The notes below the pieces were generated by a model. It did no database searches. It was not told the DNA's origin and worked only from the letters and a program-made list of their open reading frames with translations. DNA of 25,082 bases from a virus, in the IMG/VR virus record IMGVR_UViG_3300044999_000016, positions 1-25,082 of that record; one strand, 5' to 3'. The position numbers were made by a program, and so were the translations under genes. This document shows, piece after piece, positions 6,939-12,944 of this stretch (the first letter of the stretch is position 1; each line of letters begins with the position of its first letter).

Positions 6939-7447
6939 GCGACTCTCCGGTATCCGTTGATGACTTGCCATGCGCCGCTCGGCGTCAGGCCGTATTGAGC
7001 AGCAAGCTGGGCAAGGGCGCCCTTCTTCAGCTTCACGCCGCCAGTACTTCGCGGGAGATGCTTCGCGATCTCGATCATCTCTACCGCTTGGGCGTCGGTG
7101 ATCTTCGCGCTTCCATTGCGCTCGCCTCGGTTCGTCGTTCCGTGCTGAATTTTGTCGGCCTCGTTTTCTTCCTTCGTTATCCACTGCACGTTCGTCGGCG
7201 TGTTGTTTTTCTTGTTGCCGTCACGATGGGCGGCGTGATGCCGCGGCGAAGGTCGCGGGCCATGGAAGGCGAGGGCGATAAGCTGATGGAGGAAGCACGT
7301 CTTCCCCTTGCCCATGTGCCACATCGAAACCTGCAAATAGCCGCCGCGTTTTGCGACCGCAGGCTTTAGTGGCGATGACGAACCTTCGCGGAAAATCTCT
7401 CCGAGTGAGGTCGCATAATGCGGATATCCTGGGATCGGCTTGTTCAT
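6935..7447 (-). CDS. HNH homing-type endonuclease (NUMOD4-like)
   Basis: 170 aa. The start IPGYPHYATSLGEIFREG matches NUMOD4-type modules. Residues ~53-95 carry the HNH nuclease (LHQLIALAFHGPRP ... HRDGNKKNN ... NVQWITKEENEADK), with conserved His and Asn residues. The C-terminal part (ALAQLAAQYGLTPSGAWQVING) is a helix-turn-helix for DNA recognition. It sits between the two recombination genes, a typical free-standing homing position. Its ATG follows the upstream TAG directly, with only a weak ribosome site. Confidence 0.85.
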   Translation of the reverse strand: MNKPIPGYPHYATSLGEIFREGSSSPLKPAVAKRGGYLQVSMWHMGKGKTCFLHQLIALAFHGPRPSPRHHAAHRDGNKKNNTPTNVQWITKEENEADKIQHGTTNRGERNGSAKITDAQAVEMIEIAKHLPRSTGGVKLKKGALAQLAAQYGLTPSGAWQVINGYRRVA

Positions 7448-8404
7448 CTACCCAGCCATCAGGTTGCGAGGATTGAAATCGGTCCGCGGGCCGGCGGCTT
7501 GCTCAGCCTCGTATTCCTTGATCTCGCGGTCCATCCATGCGTTTTCAGCCCATGCCGGAAGTTCGGGGCGGATGATCCGCAGCGGGTAGGCGGGCCAGAT
7601 GCCGGACGCCATGCAATAGCGCCACGTCTTGAAGGCAAAATCGATCTGCTTGCGGCCGATGGTGAGCGCCGCCTCGCCGATCTCGTTGACGGTGAGCGCG
7701 AACGGCGGCTCATTCTCCTGGCAGACATAGCGATACTTGCGGCGGCCGGCGTTCTCCGGATCGAGTTCGTCGAGGATGCGTTCGTGCATCGCGGCCTGCA
7801 AATGCCAGCCTGCGGACGCCATCAGCCTGCCGGTCGCATAGGGCGAGGCCGACATGCCGGACGTTTTCAGATCCCACACCTCGGCGAGGTCCGGCGTGAT
7901 CCAGTCGATCATCGACCGCAGCCAGTGACCGTCCTCGCAATTGGCCACCACCACCTCGCTATCGCCGTGGCCGGTCACGAAGGCATCCTGGCAGTACGGG
8001 ATTTGCGAAAGCTGCTGCCTCGCCGCGACCACCATCTTGCTTGCGGTGTCGAAATGCTTGGCGAGGATCGGCTCCCGGCCGGCGTCAAAGGCCTCATCGC
8101 GTTCCGCCTTCGCGAGTTTGGTCATGAAGTTCGGATGGTCGATGATCGCCATCGACTTGCCGCGGCCCATCATGAGGCTGTGCGCGGCGTTCCCGATCGC
8201 CTTCACCTTGTCGTACTTCTCGCCTTCGTCCTCATCGCCAGTCGGCACATTCAGGCGAGGATGAGCCTGATAAGCGTGCAACGGCGACTGGGCGATGAGG
8301 ACTTTGGCGAGCGACTGGGTAAAGGATGGTTCGGGACAGGGATCAGCAAAGTAGTCCGCCGAATCCACACCGCGATAGATGCCGCCTTTGGTGATCTTCA
8401 GCAT
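7448..8404 (-). CDS. RecE-like PD-(D/E)XK exonuclease
   Basis: 318 aa from the ATG at 8404, preceded by AGGAG. Motifs: GNAAHSLMMGR (71-81) with a conserved His, SMIDWIT (D167), VWDLKTS (D178, K180) and a downstream HLQAAMHERIL helix (201-211). This is the layout of the exodeoxyribonuclease VIII/RecE-like family. Such enzymes resect double-stranded ends for phage recombination and probably work with the Sak4-like ATPase. The start overlaps the upstream gene by 7 bases. Confidence 0.85.
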   Translation of the reverse strand: MLKITKGGIYRGVDSADYFADPCPEPSFTQSLAKVLIAQSPLHAYQAHPRLNVPTGDEDEGEKYDKVKAIGNAAHSLMMGRGKSMAIIDHPNFMTKLAKAERDEAFDAGREPILAKHFDTASKMVVAARQQLSQIPYCQDAFVTGHGDSEVVVANCEDGHWLRSMIDWITPDLAEVWDLKTSGMSASPYATGRLMASAGWHLQAAMHERILDELDPENAGRRKYRYVCQENEPPFALTVNEIGEAALTIGRKQIDFAFKTWRYCMASGIWPAYPLRIIRPELPAWAENAWMDREIKEYEAEQAAGPRTDFNPRNLMAG

Positions 8405-8658
8405 GTCAGCGGCTCCTGCCACGTCTCGTTGCGGGCTTCATCTTCCGCGCGCAGCCGCCGGATGATCTCGCGGCCGCGATGGATGCGGCTTCTGACGGTG
8501 CCGGGCGCGAGTTCGGTTTGCTGCTCGATCTCCCGGTAGTTCATCTTCTCGTGGTGCAACAACTTGAGCGGCACCAGGAACAATGCGGGTATCCGGTCGA
8601 AGTACGCGGCGTCGGATGCGGCGAGCGTGAACGAAGGGTGTTGGCTGGATCGGCTCAT
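8398..8658 (-). CDS. Sigma-70 region 4-like DNA-binding protein
   Basis: 86 aa from the ATG at 8658 (ATGA overlap with the upstream stop). Residues ~38-68 (MNYREIEQQTELAPGTVRSRIHRGREII) are a close match in pattern to sigma factor region 4 / ECF HTH, including the GTVRSRIHRGR recognition helix. Region 2 is missing, so it is not a complete sigma factor. It could recruit or redirect host RNA polymerase or act as a simple HTH regulator. The preceding DAAYFDRIPALFLVPLKLLHHE resembles the helix before region 4. Confidence 0.75.
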   Translation of the reverse strand: MSRSSQHPSFTLAASDAAYFDRIPALFLVPLKLLHHEKMNYREIEQQTELAPGTVRSRIHRGREIIRRLRAEDEARNETWQEPLTC

Positions 8659-8777
8659 AGCGGCGTCGCCAGAATGATCAGCGCCGGACACCAGCCACCG
8701 AGGAACACGATGGTCGATATGATCTCGATCATCGTGCCGGTGCGGATTTCGGAGATTTCGCGGTTGTGATCACGCAT
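8655..8777 (-). CDS. Small membrane protein
   Basis: 40 aa from the ATG at 8775-8777: a short charged start, then IIEIISTIVFL-type hydrophobic sequence to the end (residues ~16-40), likely one membrane segment. It overlaps both neighbours by a few bases, which supports translation. The frame extends upstream, but there only over another gene. Function unknown. Confidence 0.5.
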   Translation of the reverse strand: MRDHNREISEIRTGTMIEIISTIVFLGGWCPALIILATPL

Positions 8778-8952
8778 CTGCCATCTCCATCTCAGCCGCG
8801 ACGTCGCGCAGGGTGATGTCAAACTCGGCCTCGCTGACCGTCGGCGGGGCGAAGAAATCGGCCATGATGGCTGCGATGCGATCATCGGGCGGCAGGGCGC
8901 GAAGCGATTGCCACTGTGCGAGCGCTGCGTCGGCGTGCTGCTGGCTGGTCAT
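8770..8952 (-). CDS. Hypothetical small acidic protein
   Basis: 60 aa, start ATG at 8950-8952 in an ATGA overlap with the upstream gene. All-helical looking (ADAALAQWQSLRALPPDDRIAAIMADFF). No recognised family. Confidence 0.65.
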   Translation of the reverse strand: MTSQQHADAALAQWQSLRALPPDDRIAAIMADFFAPPTVSEAEFDITLRDVAAEMEMADA

Positions 8953-9248
8953 GCCGGCTCTTTTCGAGTGAGCGGGCTCTCGATCGCGGCGAGCATGCGG
9001 CTGGACGTGAGTTCGACCGCCTCGAGCACGGCGCCAGACGCGTAGGTCTTGGCGTACTGCTCGATCAGCGAGGCTGCCTGCGTCACGCTGACAGACTTGG
9101 CCAGCACCGCGATTTCGAGGGCCGTCGCTATCGGAGCGGTAAAGCGCAAGGGCAGGGGATCGGGTGAAAGCGACGGCGGATCGCCCTGGCGCCAGTCGGC
9201 CTTGCGGAGATCGCGGTCGTGATCCCAGCGCTGTTCGGCGGTGCTCAT
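8949..9248 (-). CDS. Hypothetical phage protein
   Basis: 99 aa. The amino part is polar; residues ~38-95 are helical and Ala-rich (ATALEIAVLAKSVSVTQAAS ...). The ATG at 9246-9248 overlaps the stop of the tiny upstream gene. Function not recognised. Confidence 0.65.
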   Translation of the reverse strand: MSTAEQRWDHDRDLRKADWRQGDPPSLSPDPLPLRFTAPIATALEIAVLAKSVSVTQAASLIEQYAKTYASGAVLEAVELTSSRMLAAIESPLTRKEPA

Positions 9249-9346
9249 GCTGCCACCGGCGCGTCGAGCACTTCGCGGAACAGCGCGATGAGCTGATTGG
9301 TGGTCAGCGGCTTGTCGGGATTGGCGGGCTTTTTTGGCTTGGACAT
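9245..9346 (-). CDS. Tiny first gene of the leftward early operon
   Basis: 33 aa, beginning MSKPKKPANPDKPLTTNQL and continuing as an amphipathic helix (IALFREVLDAPVAA). A GGAGA ribosome site precedes the ATG at 9344-9346 and the stop overlaps the next start (ATGA), so translation is likely despite the size. It is the first gene after the operator-controlled promoter, a position where other phages encode antiterminators or leader proteins, but nothing proves such a role. Confidence 0.6.
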   Translation of the reverse strand: MSKPKKPANPDKPLTTNQLIALFREVLDAPVAA

Positions 9347-9376
9347 GGCGGGTCTCCAGCGGGTTTGCTGGAAACC

Positions 9377-9404
9377 TTCTTAAGACAATCCGTCTTTAAG
9401 TCAA
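9377..9404 (-). promoter_or_regulatory. Putative leftward early promoter (PL-like)
   Basis: On the minus strand TTGACT (9399-9404) and TAAGAA (9377-9382) are separated by 16 bases. The -35 box is good and the -10 box weak. One 17-bp operator fills the spacer and another lies just upstream, as expected for a repressed promoter. A short inverted repeat CCAGC-N6-GCTGG (9356-9371) lies in the leader before the first gene. Confidence 0.5.
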
Positions 9405-9419
9405 GGACTATTTGTCTTA
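9381..9419. promoter_or_regulatory. OL-like pair of repressor operators
   Basis: Two inverted repeats with identical geometry: TAAGAC-AATCC-GTCTTT (9381-9397) and AAGGAC-TATTT-GTCTTA (9403-9419), 5 bases apart. They share WARGAC-N5-GTCYTW with three sites on the other side of the repressor gene. The second overlaps the repressor stop codon. They overlap the putative leftward promoter, so repressor binding would silence the leftward early operon. Confidence 0.75.
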
Positions 9420-9704
9420 AGCCGCTTTAAGCCTTCTGCGCGTCCGCCGGCGCCGGGGCTTCGGCTCGCGGACTTCCACCACGGCCGTGAACAGCCACGC
9501 TGTCGTTACGTTGCAAAGCGAGCAAAACGGGATCACCAGGTGATGGGGGAGTTCCGTCCTGATCTCGTATTTGCTATATTTGCTCTGGTCCATGCCGAGA
9601 GCCTCAGCCATCGATTCCTGTGTATAACCGGCCTTCTCACGCGCGAGTGCGGTTCGGGCCAAAAACATGGCTTTGAACTGACTATCGGGCTGGGTCTTTG
9701 ACAT
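9417..9704 (-). CDS. XRE-family (CI-like) repressor
   Basis: 95 aa from the ATG at 9704. Residues ~15-57 (FLARTALAREKAGYTQESMAEALGMDQSKYSKYE) are a standard XRE helix-turn-helix, followed by a short region and a very basic tail (PRRRRTRRRLKAA). No LexA/CI peptidase domain is present, so cleavage-type SOS induction is not expected from this protein alone. It lies between two operator groups and is read leftwards, as CI is in lambda; the start codon abuts the operator at 9705-9721, implying autoregulation. The longer upstream frame is rejected because it covers operators and the Cro-like gene. Confidence 0.85.
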   Translation of the reverse strand: MSKTQPDSQFKAMFLARTALAREKAGYTQESMAEALGMDQSKYSKYEIRTELPHHLVIPFCSLCNVTTAWLFTAVVEVREPKPRRRRTRRRLKAA

Positions 9705-9778
9705 AAGGACATTATGTCCTTGAATTATCCCCACGTCCCCCGACAAGTTGTCCTTGCAATTTAAGACCAATTGTCTTA
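9705..9778. promoter_or_regulatory. OR-like cluster of three repressor operators
   Basis: Three 17-bp sites lie between the divergent repressor and Cro-like genes: AAGGAC-ATTAT-GTCCTT (9705-9721, perfect arms), CCCGAC-AAGTT-GTCCTT (9739-9755, one weak arm with inner palindrome GACAAGTTGTC) and TAAGAC-CAATT-GTCTTA (9762-9778). All keep the GAC-N5-GTC core. A GATAAT at 9724-9729 (minus strand) may be the repressor promoter -10. This is the expected target of both the repressor and the Cro-like protein. Confidence 0.75.
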
Positions 9779-9789
9779 GGGCTGCGGGC

Positions 9790-10035
9790 ATGGCTGATTT
9801 GACCTCGTTCCGATCCATCATCGAACTCTGGCCCTCACGCGAGGCCATGGCGCTCGAACTCGGCGCCGGTGCCCCTGCGGTTTCGAAGTGGTGGCAGCGC
9901 GATAGCGTGCCCGCTGAGTGGTGGTCCGCGATCTTGGCCACCGATGTGGCCAGCGTCGCCGGAGTGACTGCTGAGCGCCTTACGGCCTTGGCGGCGCGGC
10001 AACCAGCCGGAGTTGAGGAAGAGGCCCGGGCATGA
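9790..10035 (+). CDS. Cro-like regulator (carph-isopro type)
   Basis: 81 aa from the ATG at 9790. FRSIIELWPSREAMALELGAGAPAVSKWWQRDSVPAEWW is a helix-turn-helix of the Cro-like carph-isopro type seen in alphaproteobacterial prophages; the APAVSKWWQR segment would be the recognition helix. First gene rightward from the operator cluster, divergent from the repressor, so it probably acts as Cro: represses the repressor and starts the early rightward programme. Confidence 0.8.
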   Translation: MADLTSFRSIIELWPSREAMALELGAGAPAVSKWWQRDSVPAEWWSAILATDVASVAGVTAERLTALAARQPAGVEEEARA

Positions 10036-10108
10036 CGCTGCCGGAAGCGAACTACAATTCCCATTCCAGTCGTCCCCTCGTTGGGCTGAACTGGTATGCA
10101 AGCACATC

Positions 10109-10371
10109 TGTCCGCTTTCGGACATTAATCTTTCGCCGTCCTGACACAAATCGTCTTGGTTGCGTGGCGAACGGGTCACTATCGGCTCCAGTTTTAGTTT
10201 CATTTGTTTCGAATTTTGTAGCGTGGCGTAACAGGGGCGAGTTCCTATGCGTGTTGTGTACGAGGGTTCCGTTGCAGGAACCAGAAATTCAGACGGACAG
10301 GATTTGTCCACCGTTCCAGTTTTGGAACAACCTCAACAAAATCAGGATGAAAGGCCGGACAGAAATGTCCG
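10109..10371. promoter_or_regulatory. Cluster of short inverted repeats, possible second operator set
   Basis: Five inverted repeats in 263 bases: TGTCCG-CTTT-CGGACA (10109-10124), GGTTCC-GTTGCA-GGAACC (10265-10282), GGACA-GGATT-TGTCC (10295-10309), GTTCCA-GTTT-TGGAAC (10313-10328) and CGGACA-GAAA-TGTCCG (10356-10371). Two share a GTTCC-N6-GGAAC core and three use TGTCC/GGACA arms. They cover the gap after the Cro-like gene and the first part of the next gene. They may be operators for that gene's product; binding is not shown. Confidence 0.4.
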
Positions 10372-10579
10372 CCACATCAACGGTCACCGAATCCATTTCC
10401 GTGATCTCGCCATCATGGCGTTTCCGAAAAAGACTGAGGCGAACCTTGCGTTTCATGCGCGCGTCGATGGACGCACGGCTCGGCGCTGGCTTGTTCCCGA
10501 CGACAAAAACGAGCCGCCGGCCGACGTGCTTGGCATTGTTCTCTGCGAAATCATGCGGCGCTTTAACCAAAGGTCCTAA
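10247..10579 (+). CDS. Helix-turn-helix phage protein
   Basis: 110 aa. Residues ~50-84 (FRDLAIMAFPKKTEANLAFHARVDGRTARRWL) form a helix-turn-helix of the type seen in small phage and plasmid DNA-binding proteins; the first ~40 residues are polar and low in complexity. The start is uncertain: the ATG at 10247 has no clear ribosome site and an in-frame ATG at 10415 would give a 54-aa core but cut the first helix. Inverted repeats cover the 5' part, so autoregulation is possible. Not assigned a known role. Confidence 0.65.
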   Translation: MRVVYEGSVAGTRNSDGQDLSTVPVLEQPQQNQDERPDRNVRHINGHRIHFRDLAIMAFPKKTEANLAFHARVDGRTARRWLVPDDKNEPPADVLGIVLCEIMRRFNQRS

Positions 10580-10639
10580 GCGGAGGGCATTCTGATTTTC
10601 TGAGCTTCCAGGGGTTTCTCCGAGCCCTAGAGCGTCATT

Positions 10640-10668
10640 GCCGGTCATGGCGGGAAGAAAAGACCGGC
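10640..10668. repeat. Inverted repeat in the 10580-10723 gap
   Basis: GCCGGTC (10640-10646) and GACCGGC (10662-10668) form a 7-bp stem with a 15-base loop in the intergenic gap. No T-tract follows, so it is not a standard terminator. Nothing else stands out in this gap. Confidence 0.35.
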
Positions 10669-10723
10669 GCCGATTTCGTTCTTGTAGCCGTGCGTCCAGC
10701 TTCATCACCGGCCGGACACTTTT

Positions 10724-11101
10724 ATGAACCTCCCGAATCCGTTTCTGAGCTCCGCGGTCGAACCCTCCGCGGAAGAGTCGGCCGTCGCGTCACCAGTCCC
10801 CAGCCGTTCGGATGACGCGGCGGTCGATCACTATTCAGTTTCGCCCGGCGCGCTTACGAGCTCTCTGCCCTCGGGAGAGAGTGATCCTTCAGTGATGCTG
10901 GATTGGGCGCCGGGCGAATCCCATTCCGCGCTGGAGGCAGCAATGCCTGCGGGATCGGCTGCTGGCCCGGATTTATCTGATCCTCCGGTCCCGGCAGCCG
11001 AAGAATTTCGCTTCGTCCTCGACGAGGAAGCCTTCATCGAAGCCATCGAGCCGGTGCCGCTGTTCTTGCGGCCGGTGATCGAGTTGCTGGCGGGGTATTG
11101 A
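10724..11101 (+). CDS. Hypothetical acidic Ser/Pro/Ala-rich protein
   Basis: 125 aa, acidic and probably disordered for ~85 residues, then a more ordered acidic end (FRFVLDEEAFIEAIEPVPLFLRPVIELLAGY). There is no clear ribosome site before the ATG. Its stop lies two bases before the RusA start, so it is probably in the same transcript. No recognised domain. The DNA inside carries a large nested inverted repeat (10840-10918). Confidence 0.55.
   Translation: MNLPNPFLSSAVEPSAEESAVASPVPSRSDDAAVDHYSVSPGALTSSLPSGESDPSVMLDWAPGESHSALEAAMPAGSAAGPDLSDPPVPAAEEFRFVLDEEAFIEAIEPVPLFLRPVIELLAGY
10840..10918. repeat. Nested inverted repeat inside the acidic-protein gene
   Basis: TTCGCCCGGCGC (10840-10851) is the exact reverse complement of 10907-10918, a 12-bp stem separated by 55 bases. 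Within the loop CTCTCT (10861-10866) pairs with AGAGAG (10876-10881). The nested arrangement could form a cruciform or RNA structure. Its role is unknown. Confidence 0.5.
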
Positions 11102-11103
11102 GC

Positions 11104-11511
11104 ATGGACGCGATGGTGGACGATCCCATGATCGGCGGCGCGGTGATCGACCTGCCGTATCCGCCGTCGGTCAACAAACTGTGGCGCGCGACCTCGGCGA
11201 TTTCTTCCAAGCGCGTCTATCTGGCGCCAAGCTACGTGACGTGGAAAGCGGAGGCGGACGCGCTGCTGATGGCGACGCGCGGCTGGACCAACCGCCGCGT
11301 CATGGGTCCGTTCAGTATCAATATCGATCTGTGCGCACCGCCAAAGCATCCGCGGGGCGATCTCGATAATCGCATCAAGGCGGTGCTGGATTTTCTGCAG
11401 CGCGTCTCACTTATCCACAACGACAAGGATTGCCAGCGCCTGGTCGCGCAATGGGTCCCGATAGAACGCGCGCCACACGGTTGCCGCGTCACGCTGAGGG
11501 CGTTCGCATGA
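11104..11511 (+). CDS. rusA: RusA-family Holliday junction resolvase
   Basis: 135 aa from the ATG at 11104. LPYPPSVNKLWR (17-28) is the RusA opening motif; GDLDNRIKAVLDFLQRVSLIHNDKDCQRL (~85-113) carries the conserved acidic residues (D86, D88, D96, D107) and Lys92 of the active site. It cuts four-way DNA junctions made during phage replication and recombination. The stop overlaps the next ATG by 4 bases. Length is typical for the family. Confidence 0.92.
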   Translation: MDAMVDDPMIGGAVIDLPYPPSVNKLWRATSAISSKRVYLAPSYVTWKAEADALLMATRGWTNRRVMGPFSINIDLCAPPKHPRGDLDNRIKAVLDFLQRVSLIHNDKDCQRLVAQWVPIERAPHGCRVTLRAFA

Positions 11512-11807
11512 ACAAGCCCTTATCCACAGGCGCAATCGCTTCTCTCAACCGGGTGCTCTTGCTGGCCGCCACACGGGCCGAGCGGATTCTGACCGACCAA
11601 GCCGCCGAGGATCTTGCCCGAGACGTGGCGAGGCAATGCGACGAATATGCCAACGCGATCAAGAGACGGGACAAAGCTGCCCGCGCAGTCGAACTGCGCC
11701 GACAGGGTCTGACCTTGCCTGTGATCGCCGAGCGCATCGGAAGCAGCCAATCGAACGTCTGCAAGCTGCTCAAAGAGGCCAAGGGCCGGGAGGAAATCGC
11801 AACCTGA
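11508..11807 (+). CDS. Hypothetical protein with C-terminal HTH
   Basis: 99 aa, ATG at 11508 overlapping the RusA stop (ATGA). The first 60 residues are helical; residues ~63-94 (VELRRQGLTLPVIAERIGSSQSNVCKLLKEAKG) form a helix-turn-helix of the Hin/resolvase-like or sigma-like kind. Likely a small DNA-binding protein of the rightward early operon. No specific role recognised. Confidence 0.7.
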   Translation: MNKPLSTGAIASLNRVLLLAATRAERILTDQAAEDLARDVARQCDEYANAIKRRDKAARAVELRRQGLTLPVIAERIGSSQSNVCKLLKEAKGREEIAT

Positions 11808-11847
11808 TGATTTCACGCATGCCCTCACACGGGAACCGGTCCGGGGC

Positions 11848-11991
11848 ATGTGGATAAAGGCGCAATGGACGGGAGTGGATCACAGCGCCGCACGGGGTCT
11901 GGTCGAGAGAGAGGATGCCCCTGATCACGCTCGGATGAGCGAAAAAGTCTTCTCGGCCGCTGGCACATCCGAAAGCCAGCGCCTCCGGTAA
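11848..11991 (+). CDS. Possible small protein (weak)
   Basis: A 47-codon frame from ATG 11848 to TAA 11989-11991, polar, without a known motif or convincing ribosome site. It is the only reasonable plus-strand frame in the stretch 11808-12115, which otherwise shows no gene to me. It could equally be noncoding leader sequence. Confidence 0.3.
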   Translation: MWIKAQWTGVDHSAARGLVEREDAPDHARMSEKVFSAAGTSESQRLR

Positions 11992-12115
11992 GCGCCGCGG
12001 CTCCCTTGAGCATGCAGCCCCTGGACGGCCGCCAAACTCGCTTCACCGCGGGTAATGGTTTGGTCTGTCCGGATCACAACCGCTCACCGCTTGAGCATGG
12101 ACATGGAGATAGACG

Positions 12116-12268
12116 ATGAAGGTTTCGGAACAGATCGAGAGAACAAAAGCCGAGATGTCGAAATTGAAACCGCGATCGCGACGTTTGGTCCAATTGGAGT
12201 TGCGACTGCGGGATTTGAGATTGAAACAACTCAGAGTTGAAATGCGAAACGAGCGGAAAGCAGCATGA
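12116..12268 (+). CDS. Small basic coiled-coil protein
   Basis: 50 aa. ATG at 12116 with GGAGAT 9 bases upstream; TGA at 12266-12268 overlaps the next ATG. Nearly all Lys/Arg/Glu/Leu (MKVSEQIERTKAEMSKLK ... LRLRDLRLKQLRVEM), so a single basic coiled-coil helix that might bind nucleic acid. A different overlapping frame (12055-12240) is less likely because it lacks the coupling. Confidence 0.6.
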   Translation: MKVSEQIERTKAEMSKLKPRSRRLVQLELRLRDLRLKQLRVEMRNERKAA

Positions 12269-12369
12269 ACAATAGTGCAGCAAGGTTCGGTGATTGCTGG
12301 ATTACTGAGGTGCACCTGCGCGCTCTGTCCGTTGCCAAGCCAAAGCCTATCAACACGGGGATTCGATGA
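12265..12369 (+). CDS. Tiny hypothetical protein
   Basis: 34 aa starting MNNSAARFGDCWITEVHL. Both ends are 4-base ATGA overlaps with neighbours (12265-12268 and 12366-12369), the main support for it being translated. No function recognised. Confidence 0.5.
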   Translation: MNNSAARFGDCWITEVHLRALSVAKPKPINTGIR

Positions 12370-12569
12370 GCGATCAACAGATGGCCGAACTCTACGAGCG
12401 GATCTCCGGCGCGAGATCAAACCAGGCTACGGCTGAGCGGGTGTTTCTGTGCGGCTGGAATTGCGCGCTGGATTTCGCGATCAAGCAAATGCGGATTTCC
12501 TGCGATGAGGTGATCGAGCCCGCCGACATGCCCGTCGAGCAGGCCAGCCGGGAGGTGGTGAATGGGTGA
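12366..12569 (+). CDS. Hypothetical phage protein
   Basis: 67 aa. The helical segment MAELYERISGARSNQATAERVFLCGWNCALDFAIKQM occupies most of it. Coupled to the upstream gene (ATGA) and overlapped at its end by the next start. Unknown function. Confidence 0.65.
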   Translation: MSDQQMAELYERISGARSNQATAERVFLCGWNCALDFAIKQMRISCDEVIEPADMPVEQASREVVNG

Positions 12570-12666
12570 CGTAGCTCTGTGGGTGATCATGACGTGGGTG
12601 GTGTTGTTCATCACGCCGGCGCTCATGAGAATTGCCGATTCGCTCAAGAAGATTGCCGACCGATGA
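12562..12666 (+). CDS. Tiny membrane protein
   Basis: 34 aa with GGGAGG ahead of the ATG at 12562. VALWVIMTWVVLFITPALM is a single membrane helix, followed by a positively charged tail (RIADSLKKIADR), suggesting the tail faces the cytoplasm. It overlaps both neighbours. Function unknown. Confidence 0.6.
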   Translation: MGDVALWVIMTWVVLFITPALMRIADSLKKIADR

Positions 12667-12944
12667 CCGCGCCTCTCGCCCGCCGCAGCTTCATCACCGG
12701 CCTGATCTCGCTCGTCGCGGCGCCGGCGATCGTGCGGGCGGGCTCGCTGATGCCGGTGAAGGTGATGATTCAGCCGGCAATTCGATATCGCGCTATTTCG
12801 GTGGACGAAATGGTGGAGGGCATGATGGGCCGCCCGGCAATCTCAGCCGCCTTCTTCGATTTGATGGCGTTCGGCTCGTGCGCGGTCGAATTTGACGGTT
12901 CCGGTCAAGCTAGACACGTTGCGCTCCAAGAGATTTACCGATGA
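12663..12944 (+). CDS. Small protein with Tat-type signal peptide
   Basis: 93 aa from the ATG at 12663 (ATGA overlap). Residues 7-26 (RRSFITGLISLVAAPAIVRA) show a twin-arginine motif (RRSF), hydrophobic core and AxA-like end, typical of Tat export. The mature part includes a short ISVDEMVEGMMGRP segment. An exported protein in an early operon may act on the envelope or in superinfection exclusion; this is inference. The alternative is a chance hydrophobic start. Confidence 0.7.
   Translation: MTAPLARRSFITGLISLVAAPAIVRAGSLMPVKVMIQPAIRYRAISVDEMVEGMMGRPAISAAFFDLMAFGSCAVEFDGSGQARHVALQEIYR

Noticed and set aside
5685-6998. 437-codon plus-strand frame opposite the Sak4-like gene
   Set aside because: Composition is that of an antisense shadow (Arg/His/Ala-rich); the minus-strand gene has Walker motifs and coupled starts.
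10032-10595. 187-codon frame beginning at the Cro-like gene stop
   Set aside because: It is ATGA-coupled to the Cro-like gene, but its second half is out of frame over the HTH gene at 10247 and the sequence has no protein-like pattern; it also covers the inverted-repeat cluster.
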